Part shown: positions 8,191-20,048 of the stretch, in pieces | How positions within the stretch are numbered: position 1 is the stretch's first letter | How the letters are laid out: each line of letters opens with the position of its first letter | From: Gnetum montanum | Taxonomy: Eukaryota > Streptophyta > Gnetopsida > Gnetales > Gnetaceae | Length of the DNA: 64,000 nt | Direction: 5' to 3' | Assembly: GCA_015680685.1 (NCBI GenBank) | Contig: MNCI01002315.1 | Location: 1 to 64,000, forward strand | Notes under the pieces: generated by a model | The model's database searches: none | Seen by the model: only the letters and a program-made list of their open reading frames with translations | What the model was told of the DNA's origin: nothing | Translations under genes and position numbers: made by a program

Positions 8191-10450
8191 GTATCATGTG
8201 ACCAAACACATGACATGATCTTATCAACCCATTGAGGAGCAAGTAAAGAGAGATGCTAACATGGAAGTCAAACATGTCCAAAATAAGGGAAAGAAAGTCA
8301 AGTCTTCTATTGTTCTAGAAGTTCTTGATGGTGATGCATTCATTGTTGAGAAACTCCACCAAAATCATGAAGTTCGTTCACAGATACCTATCATTTGATT
8401 GGAGGAACTTGTCAAATATCAAATGCATTTCAACCTAGTAGAAACACCTAAGAGGAAAGCTACTAATTCAAAGTATAAGCAAGACTCAAGGCCAAGAGTT
8501 TATGCCAGCTCCTACAGGGAAGAATACCGAAATCATGAAAGGAGGATAAGCTAGCACTATTCTCCTATTGCCTCATCCTCATCATGATGATTGTCAGTGG
8601 ACTATGATAGGAGGAGGCTTAGGCACCAAGACCATGACAAGGAGGAGAGAAGGACTCATGATTACGATGGCTATCACTCAAGTATTCATATGAGGAAGAT
8701 GACCGGTTTGAATAAAGAAGATGCAAAGATTAAAGAGAGGATCAATAAATGTATGAGCATAGAAGGGGGTATTGCTACAACAGGGCACAAGAACACAATC
8801 ATGATGGTGAGCCCCTAATGACAACCTATAGCATTATTAACATTCAGGAAGTTGTTTACATTTCAACCAAGCATGTGAGGGATAGTCGTATCAAATGGCT
8901 TGATATGAATAACATGCCAAGATTTGAGGGTGGTTATATCATTGATCCACAACACCACCTCCAAGCATTTCATGATGCTTGCGCACTACAAAACATTGAA
9001 AGTGATTGGCAAAAGTTGAAATTGTTCCCACAAACACTTGTGAAAAAGGTAGAGAGTTGGTACAGATCATTCAAACTTGAATTAATTAGAAGATGGAGTA
9101 CCATGCTAAAGATCTTTAATGATAAATATCAAACCTCCTCATGGGTGACCAATTTAAGGAAACAAATCTAAAGATGGAAGAAAGGGACTCATGAAATCCT
9201 TGAAGCAATAATGGGTAGGTACTATTCACTCTTGCATAGATGCCCAAGCCATGGATTCTTACAATGGGAATAGCTAAGGCACATTGTAGATGGGTTATGA
9301 AAGAATACTAGAGAGATCCTTGGGCTTTATGCCCAAAGTTGATTATTTGAGATGACTGCCCATCAAATTCAAAGACTGATTGACGAAGTGGCGAAGTAAG
9401 AAGGTGAGCTATGGAAAGAGAATCGGTTGAAGAATATAATAGAGACCCATCCATCAAGAAAAGAGATGCATGAGTTTGTGACACTCAAGAGGAAGAAACC
9501 TTGGAATAGGCAATTCAAAAGAAGACTCTACCATTTCAGAAAATAATAATTAATATTGCAAAAAAGGTAGAGAAAATGTGGGACTTAGTAGATGAAAAAT
9601 TTGCAACAACATTGAAGATTATGGAGGAGAGAACAAAGCAAGCCTTTGAAAAAGGCAAGAACAAGAAAAAGAAGAAAGATTTTAGATGAAAGGGTAAAGT
9701 GGCTTTAGTGGTTGAGTGCTCAAAGACAAGCTCCATGGATGAGAAAGTATGTGCTATGTGCCAGTATGAACATCCCAAAGGATGTTGTCCAATAATGATA
9801 CATTTACATGAAATGGGGGCATATTCACTTAATCCCAAATTTGTTAAGAAATAAATGCCTAGAAGGTTACCTTATCCTCAAGGTAATAACAGGTAGACCT
9901 TCCAACCAACATACTATCCCAGTAGAGCTTTTCCCAAACCATAAGAGTAGTACTATCAGTAGTGGCAACAACCTCAATCGTGGGCCATGCCACCACCTCA
10001 ACAAAAATATCCATATAAGCAACCAAATCCATATGGATATTTTGTACAATGTTTAATCTGTCTTGGTAATGCTGCTATCCAAACTCCACAATAATACCCA
10101 ATTGAGTACAACAAATCAACATTGCCAAGAACAGATCCAAAATCGTACATGCATTCATCAATAGCTGGTTCAAACTAACACCTAAATCCGTTACCATCAG
10201 TGCTGCCTCCTATCATGCAGGAAGAATTGCCATCATAATTGTAATAAAAAAGTGTAACAAGGGCGGTTAGTATGCAAGTGAAGATGATCACATACGAATC
10301 ATAATCCAAGAAATGATAGTTCTTTTGAATGAGTTCTGAGAAGATTCGATAGATGGCGAACACATCTACTTCCATTCCATTTACATCCAATTCTCCTCAA
10401 CACAATAGGCTTCCATCTTCATCAAATTCAAATGTCACAATTGTCATGCT
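8191..10450 (+). pseudogene. gag: Element C gag
   Basis: The N-terminal part of gag is missing. A basic linker (8250-8820) precedes the capsid domain (about 8870-9350), which has DMNNMPRFEGGYIIDPQHHL, FHDACALQNIESDWQKLKLF, WYRSFKLELIRRWSTML and CPSHGF, all shared with D, E, G and M. A zinc knuckle at 9750-9788, CAMCQYEHPKGCC, has C-x2-C-x3-H-x4-C spacing, one residue shorter than the usual retroviral knuckle and like that I know from Athila gags. A Pro/Gln-rich tail follows (9850-10450). Several stops make it non-functional. Confidence 0.82.
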
Positions 10451-10940
10451 TAAAAAATCACCCATTGAATAAAGGCAGGCGTCCTTTGACAAAAATGAAC
10501 TGATCCAGGAGGTCCCTTAGTTTGCCTCCAGATAGCAAGGCAGAAACCATGTAAAGCTCTACTTGATTCTAGGTTAGGAGCAAACCTGATCTCACAAGAC
10601 ATGTATTAGTCTTGGAATCTACTGCCGCTAAAGAAGAATAACATCTGGTTAGAGCTTGTAGACCAGTCAATCACAGTTCCACTATGATAAGTGGATGATA
10701 TGATTAGAACCATTAGTGGTTGGTCTTACCCTGTAGATTTTCTAGTCATTCACGTGGGAAAAAATAATGGAGAATTTCCAATTATCATAGGAAGATCTTG
10801 GCTTAGAATTGTTGATGCTAAGCTTGGAATTCATGACTTATCCTTGGAGATTTCCAAGGAAGACAAAGTTAGTATTATATAAAGATGAAGATTTTTATGT
10901 ATTGTATACAATGATAATGGGTGTAATTACATGCAAAGAA
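10451..10940 (+). pseudogene. Element C aspartic protease
   Basis: The Athila-type protease pattern is recognisable: a catalytic motif near 10560 now reads D-S-R instead of D-S-G. It is followed by LELVDQSITVP near 10650, then an open segment (10691-10882) with GWSYPVDFLVIHV, FPIIIGRSWLRIVDAKLG and LSLEISKED, matching D and K. The changed active-site Gly and the stops before 10691 make it inactive. Confidence 0.8.
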
Positions 10941-11289
10941 TATGGGCTAATAGATGAGAGGATATCAAGGCATGCAATAGATGTGTAGAAGAAATATGTG
11001 TGCAAAAATGTCTATATGTGGGAGCCACACAACAAGAAGGCACCTAGTGGCTGCTCACAAATGAAGAGATTGAATCTAATAAATACATGAAACCAACAGA
11101 ATAAATTGTTGGTGCCTATGTTGAAGAGATAGATAAGTTAGAACAATTAAGGGAAAGGCACTCCTACCCATGAACAAATCAAGAGGAAGAGATAAACTAG
11201 GGACACTTGGATATTCTAGATGCCATGGAACTAGAATCATTGGAACTAAAGGCCCTACCGGCCACATTGGAATATGCATTTTTAAATAA

Positions 11290-12210
11290 CAAGAAGTAGG
11301 TAATAATCAACGTCACTTTAATAGAAGAACAAAAAAGGAAGTTGCTAGAAGTGATAAATAGATGGTCCACAACCTTTGCATGGTCTTATGATGAGATCAC
11401 AGGAATTTATCTACAAATTTATCAACGTTAGATATATATTGACCTTGTAGTCAAACCACGATGCCAACCCCAAAGATGGCTCAATCCTAAACTAAAAGAA
11501 GCAGTTAAGCAAGAGTTGGAGAATTTGCTAAAGGCAAGATTCATCTATCTTATTGCAGATAGTGAATGGATGAGTCCCTTAGTGATTGTTTCAAAGAAGG
11601 GGAGCAAATGGCACATTTGCATTGACTTTTGAATGTTGAATGGTACTACATTCAAGGATCACTTCCCTCTACCATTTATTGATTAAGTGCTAGATACCAT
11701 TGCAGGACATGAATACTATAGTTTTTTGGATGGATATAGTGGATACAATAAGACTTGGATTGCACTTGAAGATTAGGAGAAAATGACATTCACCAGTCCA
11801 TGGGGAATGTTTCCCTACAAGCAAATGCCTTTCAATATTTGCAATGTGCCAGCCACCTTCTAGAGACTTGTTCTCAACATCTTCTAAAAGCAAACTGAAA
11901 ATGGTGTAGAAGTATTTATAGATGATTTTTTGACATATGATGTAGATTTCAAGAAAGCACAAGACCTGTTGCAGCAGGTATTGAAAAGATGTGTTGAAAC
12001 CAATCTCAAGCTCAATTGGTAGAAAAGCCATCTCATGGTGGAAGACGGTATAGTGTTAGGACATAAAATCTTCCAGAGTTTATCGAGGTAGATCTTGAGA
12101 AGATTAGAGTCATATAGAATATCGGTCATAGGCCACAAATAGTAAAGGATCTAAGATCATTCTTGGGCCACATGAGCTATTATAGAAGGTTTATAGAAAT
12201 TTTTTTAAAA
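11290..12210 (+). pseudogene. Element C reverse transcriptase
   Basis: The RT starts after the FAWSYDEITGI linker (about 11370). Recognisable blocks are ADSEWMSPLVIVSKKGSKWH, CIDF-MLN, HFPLPFID-VLDTIAGHEYYSFLDGYSGYN, KMTFTSPWGMFPYKQMPF and the catalytic EVFIDDF with F-I-D-D at 11915-11926, the Athila-like form of the YxDD box. Q-to-stop changes interrupt it, and a stop at the NW-KSHLM motif near 12020 occurs at the same place in D. Thumb homology continues to about 12200. Confidence 0.85.
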
Positions 12211-12800
12211 ATAGGAAAATTGCTCATGGAATGCACTAAGAAGGATGCACCCTTTGAATGGACAGAGTCATGCGAAAGGCATTTGAGGCCCTAAATGAGA
12301 AACTAGTTAAAACACCAATCCTTCAAGCTCTAGATTGGTCCAGGCCTTTTCACATCATGACCAATGCTTCAAAATATGTGCTTGGTGTAGTACTCACATA
12401 ACTAGATGACGAGAAGAGACCTTATTACATATATTGTGCCAGCAGAAGCATCACCGGAGCATAATTGAACTACACCACAATAGAAAAGGAGTTGATGGTT
12501 GTGGTGTATGCGCTTGAGAAGTTCAAACATTACATGCTTGGGTATCAGGTTTATGTCCATACTAATCATAGTGCCATTCAATTTCTCATGAACAAATCGA
12601 CAATTAGTCCTAGAGTGATAAGATGGCTTGTTATCCTACAAGAATTAGACATTACAATGATTGATAAAAAGGAAACATAAAATGTGGTAGCCAATCATCT
12701 ATCAAGACGAAAATGTGATTTCAAAGATCAAGTATAACATTTATTACACAAATTCCTCAATGAAGATCTGTTTACCAAAATAGTACAGGTTGTAAGTGCA
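12211..12800 (+). pseudogene. Element C RNase H
   Basis: The connection and RNase H match D. Motifs include RPFHIMTNASKYVLGVVLT (first catalytic Asp replaced by Asn in TNAS), YCASRSITGA, LNYTTIEKELMVVVYALEKF (catalytic Glu kept), HTNHSAIQFLMNK (Asp position reads N) and VANHLSRRK. The longest open piece is 12465-12680. Loss of catalytic acidic residues and several stops indicate an inactive domain. Confidence 0.82.
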
Positions 12801-12859
12801 ACAGGGAATCCATGGACCATAGAATATTTGACTTATCTATCAACATAAGCGCTTCATAT

Positions 12860-14111
12860 TGAATGGACTAAGAAAAAATGAGAAAATTTCCTTCACAAAG
12901 TAAAACGATATATGGAAATTAATTGTAATCTATACAAGATATGAGTAGATGGCCTTGTCAAATGGTGTGTGTCAAAATGTGACCAATGGAAAGTCTTACA
13001 AGATGCCCATGAAGGCCCATGTCATGGCCACTATGCAGGGTGTAGAACAACACTCAAGATGATGATGGTAGGATAATTTTGGCCTACCTTATTTAGAGAT
13101 GTCCATACTTTTGCATAATCATGTGCACAATGCCAAAGATATGGAGGAATTACAACCAGATATGAAGGGTCACAACATTGGATACAACCACTTGAACCCT
13201 TTAACCTATGGGGAATTGATTTTATGGGGTCCATATAACCAATGTCGAATGGAAGAGCATATATAATTGTGATTGTGGATTACTACATGAAGTGGGTAAA
13301 GGTAGTAGTAGCAAAAGATTGTACAACAAATATAACTGCCAAATTTTTTTCCAACATGTGGTGAATAGATTTGGAGTACCATGAATGCTCATATTAGACA
13401 ATGGAACTCACTTTAGGTGCTACATTTAAAAAGATCATGCAACAACTTGGGGTAAACCATAAACTAACAACACCATGTCATCCCCAAGAAAATGGTCAAG
13501 TCAATGTTACTAACTAGGAAATTACTAGGATACTCACTAGGACGGTTAGTAGGTTTAGAAAGGACTAGAGCACTAAACTAAATGATGCTCTATGGACCTA
13601 TAGGACATCCTAGAAACTACCTATAGGGTACTCACCATAGGAGTTAGTTTATGACAAGTTGCCAATGCTCCCAATCTAGGTAGAGCTCCACATTCTAGCT
13701 ACTACTAGTGAACTTGACCTTGATCTAAGCTTAACCCAAAAAGAATGTCTCATGAATTTGAATTTTTTAGATGAGAATAGGCTCATTGCACTCATGAGTA
13801 ATGAAGTCCACAAACATTACTCCAAACTTAGGCATGACACATGGATAAGGCAAGTAATTATACAACTAGAGGATAAGGTCCTTTACTATAATCCTAATCA
13901 TCTACCCCAAAAGCCAAATTCTAAACACTTTGGGAGGGACCATACATTGTTCAAGCTACTTATCCATTTGATGCCTTATATATCTGCCATCCATCCTATC
14001 CACATAAGCTCATTCTTGTCAATATCCAAAAAGTCAAATTCTATTAAGAATATTCCAAGGAGTCTACCCAATCTACCCAACAGTCTTCTACCTGTTCTAT
14101 CTTCTGTTTAG
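12860..14111 (+). pseudogene. Element C integrase
   Basis: The zinc domain is visible at about 13000-13150 (DAHEGPCHGHYAGCRTT, then SCAQCQRYGG), and the core at about 13200-13540 (WGIDFMGSI, YYMKWVKVVVAKDCTT, LTTPCHPQENGQVNVTN). The catalytic Glu in the QVEVTN motif of B and D reads Asn here, and a frameshift crosses the second Asp region (about 13350-13420). The C-terminal part, with an open piece at 13752-14111, matches the integrase C-terminus of B and D. Confidence 0.83.
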
Positions 14112-16185
14112 CTAATCCTAATGATAGTTGGGGGGCTGTCAATCTGGAACCATAGGTACTTCACTAAATTTTTCATTTCCTTTTTATATATTTCACATTC
14201 TTTGATATTTTCTCATTCTTTTATACTTTTTCATTTCTTAAATTTTCAATATTCTTTTAAATTTTTTAATAATTTTTCATTGTTTACATCTTTTTCCAAT
14301 TCTTACTATCTTTTTCATACTTTGTTTTCATGACCTTTGAAAATAATTTTAATTGCTAAGAAAATACATTAAGAATAAGGCAAGATGTAGTCCAATAAGG
14401 TGAAGATTTCCGTATGTTATCAAATCATAAGGGATTGGTTATTTGTACAGTGAGACTACAACATTCATCCACTCATTCCATTAATAAGAGGTTCTTACCA
14501 TGGCCATAATGATATTCTTTCTATCATAAAACTACATATAAACTTATGGTCATTATGCCTAGACTAAAAATTGAAGAATGAAGTGGGAATGTCAAGGGTG
14601 TGACATTAAGGGGATTTGTGTATTTTCTTGATTTATTGTTGTGAGTTCTATCCTGTTGCTTAGGTTGTATTATATTCTTGTAGATCTAATGAAAAATGGG
14701 AATAAGAGTAAAATAAGTGCTACTTACCATGTCGCTGGAAGGACATGTTACCAATGCCTAAAGGTAGGTGGCTTCTCAAGAATAAAAAATAAATAATAAT
14801 AAAGTGTGCAATGAATAAACTCCTCCTTTGGATAATATGCCAAGTGGTAATACTCCTTGCAATAGTGGTAGTCTTATGGTTGTATCTCCATGAGATGAAA
14901 TAATGTGATGTCACTGAAATATGGTCTAGGCTTTGTTTGAATCTTGGATGAAAGGGCTAATCATTACTTTAACCACCAATAAAACACAAGAATTCATTAT
15001 GCCTATGGTAAGAAACCTCATGTCTTGATTTCTGCAATCCCTTCTAAGTCCATCTGATCTCACTGTATGAATAATTATAACTTATGGTTTTGTGTAGCAT
15101 AGTGACATTTTTCCAATATGGTGCTACTAACATGTGTGTTTTGCTAAATAGGTATGTATTACATTCAACTCCTTAAGTGCCTAAAAACACTTTTAGGTGT
15201 GGTTATACAAGGGCATAAGGGTTGGAGCTTGCTTTGGAAAGAATCCACTTGTATAACTATTGTATCTTATACTTGCCAAATGATTCTACATCATCTTGAG
15301 CATTCCAACAATAATAAATGTCATTATCAACTTCCCTTAACATTCAATACATCCATTCCAACAACACAAATTCATTACCCATCTCACCCATCTTACAAAC
15401 ACTTAATGAAGTTTTCTCGCCTAAGATTCCTTCTTTCTACTCTTTCTATGCAAAATTTTTAAAAACAATATGCATCATTCCTAGCCCAAGACTATCTAAA
15501 CATGTTTCATACCTTCCAAATATTCAAAATGACTCATTTTTGATTATGAGATCTTAATGGAGAATTTAAAAATTTCACCTTCATCAATATCAAAGCTCCT
15601 ATGATATTAGATCTCCGATATTGTAGCCCACAAAAACTATATATACTTAAACACTTAGCAAAATTTTTTCATTCTTTAATTTTGAAGCCAAGGGAATTTT
15701 TGATATTTTTCTTATGAATTCAAAGCGCTGACCTTCCAAATTCCAACGCTCATAACTCCATACTAATAGCTCTAATTTTTGTGAGTCTTGAACCTTGTTG
15801 ATCCTAAAGTTCTCAACTTAGTTCAGGGTGGGGGGTGTTGCTTGGTGTGATATTGTTACAATCTGAGTCAAAATTTTCTAACGCTTGGAAGATATTACAA
15901 GGGTAAGTATGAAGGGAAAATTGAAATTTTTTAATAAAAGTCAATCACATTAATACTGGAAACACTTAAATAATCCTCTTAATAAACCATATCAACTATT
16001 ATAAGCCATAAATAAGAAAAAAATGGACAATTGTGAAGGGTTATAAGGAAATTAACACCTATGGGATTTCTTTTTGAAAATGTTTCTAACCCTGCAATTA
16101 TAATAAGCTAAGAATTTGATCTAATTAAAGGTATGATAAAGGAAAGGAGTTATCAAAAATCAAAGTAAACACATTAATAATTTCT
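14112..16185 (+). other. Element C 3' spacer
   Basis: This non-coding spacer lies between pol and ORF-X. It starts with a T-rich segment (14155-14330) and then has blocks conserved in D, E, G and M: TTAATAAGAGGTTCTT near 14480, GGTGTGACATTAAGGGGATT near 14597, and AGTGCCTAAAAACACTTTTA plus GGCATAAGGGTTGGA near 15175-15230. The last block has its complement in G near 46210 and E near 31740. Open frames within it are not supported by comparison. Confidence 0.7.
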
Positions 16186-16204
16186 AAATCCTTGATGATT
16201 GTAG
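16166..16204 (+). promoter_or_regulatory. Putative 3' splice site before ORF-X (element C)
   Basis: ATCCTTGATGATTGTAG directly precedes ATGG at 16205 and aligns with ATCCTTGTGTGATTACAG in G. The branch-site-like ACTAAC seen in G and E reads ATTAAT here, consistent with C-to-T decay. Confidence 0.45.
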
Positions 16205-18978
16205 ATGGCCTTGAAGAGAGGAGCAACAGGAGGATCTTTATAGCCTGTAAGCAAAAGACCATGAGGCTAAAGGAGAGGCAAAACTAGGGAATAAGATCCA
16301 TAAGTAGAACATGTAGAGGAAGTGGCTTAATCCTTCAGCATCCATTAGGAAACTCCTACTACTAGGCATTCGACCCAAGTGGAGGTAGAAGAACCATAAG
16401 CACAAGGACAATGCCTCACATTGTCATAAGAATTCCTTTAGATCATCCAAGAAAAGATTCTCTTGATGACAATAATCATGGAGATGAACTTTGGTCTGTC
16501 TATGGAATTTATTCTAGAAGTGGTAAGAACACAACTCCAAGCATCACTGCTATGGCCCATACTTTCAAATAATGGGGAATGGTATTTAGGGGAGACCTAT
16601 CAATTTTAGCACAAAAAAGAAGAAGATGCAATGGTTAACATCAAGGGAGTCTCCATTTTATATTTAGTTAAGGTGATAGTTGAAGTTCTAAGTGTGCCTA
16701 ATGAAGAAGCAAGAGTAGCACATCTGTCCATTAGATTAAACACAAAAACCAGAAAATTGTGGTTACAAAGGACATATGACAAGGAAGACATGAAGTACAA
16801 TGAGCTAACTTTGCAAGAGAGAATATATTATAAAATTGGCACCTATCACTTGTTTCCCACAAAAAGAGTGAACATGCTATCCACATATGCAGCTAGAGGA
16901 AGTGCGATCCTAATGGAAAAGTATAATGCAAATCTTGCATAACTTTACTTCATGGAAATTCAAAGTTGGTTTGAAGAAAAGAAGGTAGGAAAGCTAACAC
17001 TTCCATTTCCTTGCCTAATTAGGAAGTTATTCAAATGTGCTAAATTTTGGGATACACCAATGATGTCCTCAGGATGGCTCAGAATGCCTCATCTATTGAA
17101 ATGCTCAAGCCAACATCATTAAAGAAAGATTAGGTGGAAGAACAAATAGACACTGGGGAAATCACACAAACTACTGTATAATAACAAGAAGCAGGACTTG
17201 GTGGTTAGTAGTAGGAGCAATAGTAACAGCAAGAGCAAGAGCAACAACAAGTTCCACCATCACTACCTTAGGATTAGAAGCCACCCATGAGTCATCTCCA
17301 ATAAATAGCAAAGACTATCAATTGGGGAACTTGTAAGGAGGCCAAGTTCTATAGAGTTATTAATAGTTCCATTTAGCCCATAGTTTCCATAGATCTTGTA
17401 AGTGGATAGATATCATTACAGTTAGGAGGAGAGGCCCAATGGTCACAATAGATTTCTGGGAACACTACATCATTCCAAGTCATGCTTGAAACTAGAGAAT
17501 GAGCCATAGTTGTGATTATGAAACACCAAGATCCAATAGGAGTAGTAGATGTGATCATGGACCACATCAAGGAATTATTCAATGTACCTATTGTGTCACC
17601 AATGGATCTAACTGGAGCTAGGGATGCTCAAATGTTAGTTGGTATCTCAATGACTCCTACAAATCATGAAGATGTGCTAGATCAACTATTGCAAACTAGA
17701 TAGGTGATGACAGCTCTTTTCGACATCTTAAATGATACTACTACAATATAGTCAGAGTTAATAGGAACCAAGGGTAAGCTGGTCATGGTAGAAACTAGGG
17801 TAGACCATGCGGAGAATGAACTTCTCAAACTACAAGAAGAGCTCACAACCTTGAGGGCTAAATGCAAAGATCCTACTCAATACATTGCACTTGACTAACT
17901 AGAGAAATTTAGAATAGAATAAATTTATTGATTGATAGAGTAAAATAAGTAGTTGGCAAATGAGAAGAAAGTAATGTGGAATGACTCTATAGTAGAAGCA
18001 TAGACATATGCACATTATAAGGCACTCATTACAACATAAGAGGTAAATAAATAACTCATTGTAGATAATACTAGGTTGACTAATGTGGAGAAGCAAAAGA
18101 ACATTCTAGAGGAGAGCAATCATTAGTTGAGAGAATAGTTGATGAAAGGCAACTGAGATATGAGCTGATTAGCAAGAAAAAATAAAGCCCTCTTAATGGA
18201 GGAGGTATGCATAATTAGATAGAAATCTGCTATTGAAATTAGCACATGGTAGAATGAAGTTAAGAAGCACGAAAGGCACAAGGAACACTTTTGTGATTAG
18301 GTAGGCATGTATAAATAAATCAATGAGAAATAAATCTTGATGGTGAAAGCCTAGATCAATTCCATATCAGCACAGAATCGAGATTGGCAACCCATCTTGG
18401 ATAGTTATACTCATGTCCACCAAGAGAAAATAAAAAAGAAAGACCTGTAGATAGAAGATCTAAAAGAATACATGGGGTTAGCTAACCTTCACTATGCTAA
18501 CTTGTCCATGTTGATAGTAGGGAAGCCCAAAAATGTGCTCAAATAGCAAGTAGCAGCCATATACACATTATATGAAAAAGAGTTTGTGGATCAAAAAGAT
18601 GCTTTATAGAAAATTCAAGTGGAAAACTCTTAACTAGAACAATATAAGGTTATATACTAATGGCAAAAAGATGTTGCAATGAACTGGGCTCGAAGACTAT
18701 TTGACTATGATGAGTTACAAGCCAAGGCTAGAGCATTTAAAGAAGAGATGAGATAGTTCATAGCATGGTATGTCAAGGTCAATTAGATGTTTTCACAGCT
18801 ACCATGTCCATGGGATATACCAGCTCCATCACACATTGCACAACAATCATGGATGGTACATGACTTAAGAGTGGAGGAGGATAACCTTTAGGCACTACTA
18901 AATAGATACAAATTTCAGAAGCCTGATGACAAGGAAAAGTAACTGATGGAGGAGCTACCACCACTAGGTACTACCTAG
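16205..18978 (+). pseudogene. ORF-X of element C (extra 3' ORF)
   Basis: This is a decayed copy of the large ORF between pol and the 3' LTR, about 920 codon positions. It starts MALKRG, then has the NGEWYLGETYQF region, a folded-looking domain (about 16630-16940) with LTLQERIYYKIGTYHLF and MLSTYAARGSAIL, a Gln-rich stretch (about 17170-17270), and a long Gln/Glu/Lys-rich coiled-coil-like body (about 17500-18700). The C-terminus has LPCPWDIPAPSHIAQQSWM and LPPLGTT, stop TAG 18976-18978. Copies in D, E, G and M align. The N-terminal domain weakly recalls the plant transposon protein domain of Athila 3' ORFs. No signal peptide or membrane segment is seen. Many stops are former Gln codons. Confidence 0.75.
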
Positions 18979-19153
18979 GCTACATTGAGCTTTGTTAAGT
19001 TGTGTTGTTTGTCTTGTCATGTCTTGTGTCAATTTTGTAAAACACAATTGCAACATTTAGTGTCATGTAAATAGTGTCATATAAATCTACCTCTCAATTT
19101 TGTAAGGAACTCTATCCTCATTTTGTTTTAACTCAAGGATGAGTTTTTAGTCA

Positions 19154-19165
19154 GTTGTGGGAGTA
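19154..19165 (+). promoter_or_regulatory. Polypurine tract of element C
   Basis: GTTGTGGGAGTA ends exactly at the LTR start. It is preceded by AAGGATGAGTTTTTAGTC, a segment kept in B (7210-7229) and D (37210-37228). It would prime plus-strand synthesis. Confidence 0.75.
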
Positions 19166-20048
19166 TGATAAATCAATTTTTGGTTGACTATGATATTGTA
19201 ACTCTAATATTATAGCTCTGATATCGTAGCTTCGATATCATAGCACTAGCTATGTCATTGTATATGCAATATTACAAGATGCATGTCAACTTATAAATAC
19301 AACTTAGGTGCATGGATTTGCAATAGCATTCAGTCCATAGTAACAGAACTCTTTCAGTTTGTTTTCATGAATTTAGTCTTTAGCACTTAGAAGTGTATGC
19401 CTGTTGTGTGGTGTTAAGTGATTGTATTGTGTCTTTATTTGAGTGAATTGTACTTGGACATAGTTTATGATTGGAAATAAAGATCGAGATTACTTATCAT
19501 CATTGCAACATCTAGTTAGTTTTCTTTTTGTTTACTTAGAATAATTGTTCCTATTTTTCCTAGTTAATTATTTACTTTACAAGCACTTTCTTTTACATGT
19601 TGAAAGTAAGTAGTTTGGATATGACTAGTTTCGAGTGCTAAGTGTAGTTATTTGGTAACCTAGTAGTGTTATTGCTTGGTATGCCCAGTAGTGGTACATT
19701 TGGTACCCCTAGTGATGACTACATGAGTTCAAGGTGTGTACGTTAAACTAGGACCGGACATCCATCACCTTAGGATAGAATAGATTCATTTATTGTTTTG
19801 CTTAGACTTAGAAACTATTTTCATTTCATCATGTTTACTAGGAGTAGCAATGACCCAACAAAATTATTTATCATACACCTCATTGTGAGCTAAACCATAC
19901 ACATAAAATTCACTAGCTCCATGTGGGAAGACAATGGTCTTGAACTTAAACCAATTACTAGCATATTCACATTGCCTTGTCCACAAATTATGATTTGGTT
20001 ATGTGGAAACACCTGTGACTTGTATGGTTGAATGTTGGATTACTCTAA
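19166..20048 (+). repeat. 3' LTR of element C
   Basis: The LTR starts TGATA (clan start TGATG) and ends near ATTACTCTAATG, a decayed ACTCATCA; the end is uncertain by about 5 bp. U3 holds several GATATT/GATATC dyads at 19191-19251. The TATA box is TATAAATA at 19292-19299, and an AATAAA lies at about 19475. The R/U5 block with TTGGTAACC/AGTAGTG and the GTATGGTTGAATGTTGGA end region identify the clan. No primer-binding site follows. Confidence 0.82.

Larger units (their letters stand above)
8191..20048 (+). mobile_element. Element C: Athila-like Ty3/gypsy with ORF-X and 3' LTR
   Basis: This is a nearly full-length but heavily decayed element. Order is gag, protease, RT, RNase H, integrase, 2.1-kb spacer, ORF-X, purine tract and LTR (19166-20048). 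The 5' end is cut: directly after LTR B the sequence starts inside gag, with no primer-binding site. Most stops in its coding regions replace Gln codons (CAA to TAA, CAG to TAG) when compared with D and G, a sign of long-term cytosine deamination. The U3 of LTR B and of its own 3' LTR are of different types, so LTR B is probably not its true 5' LTR. Confidence 0.85.
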
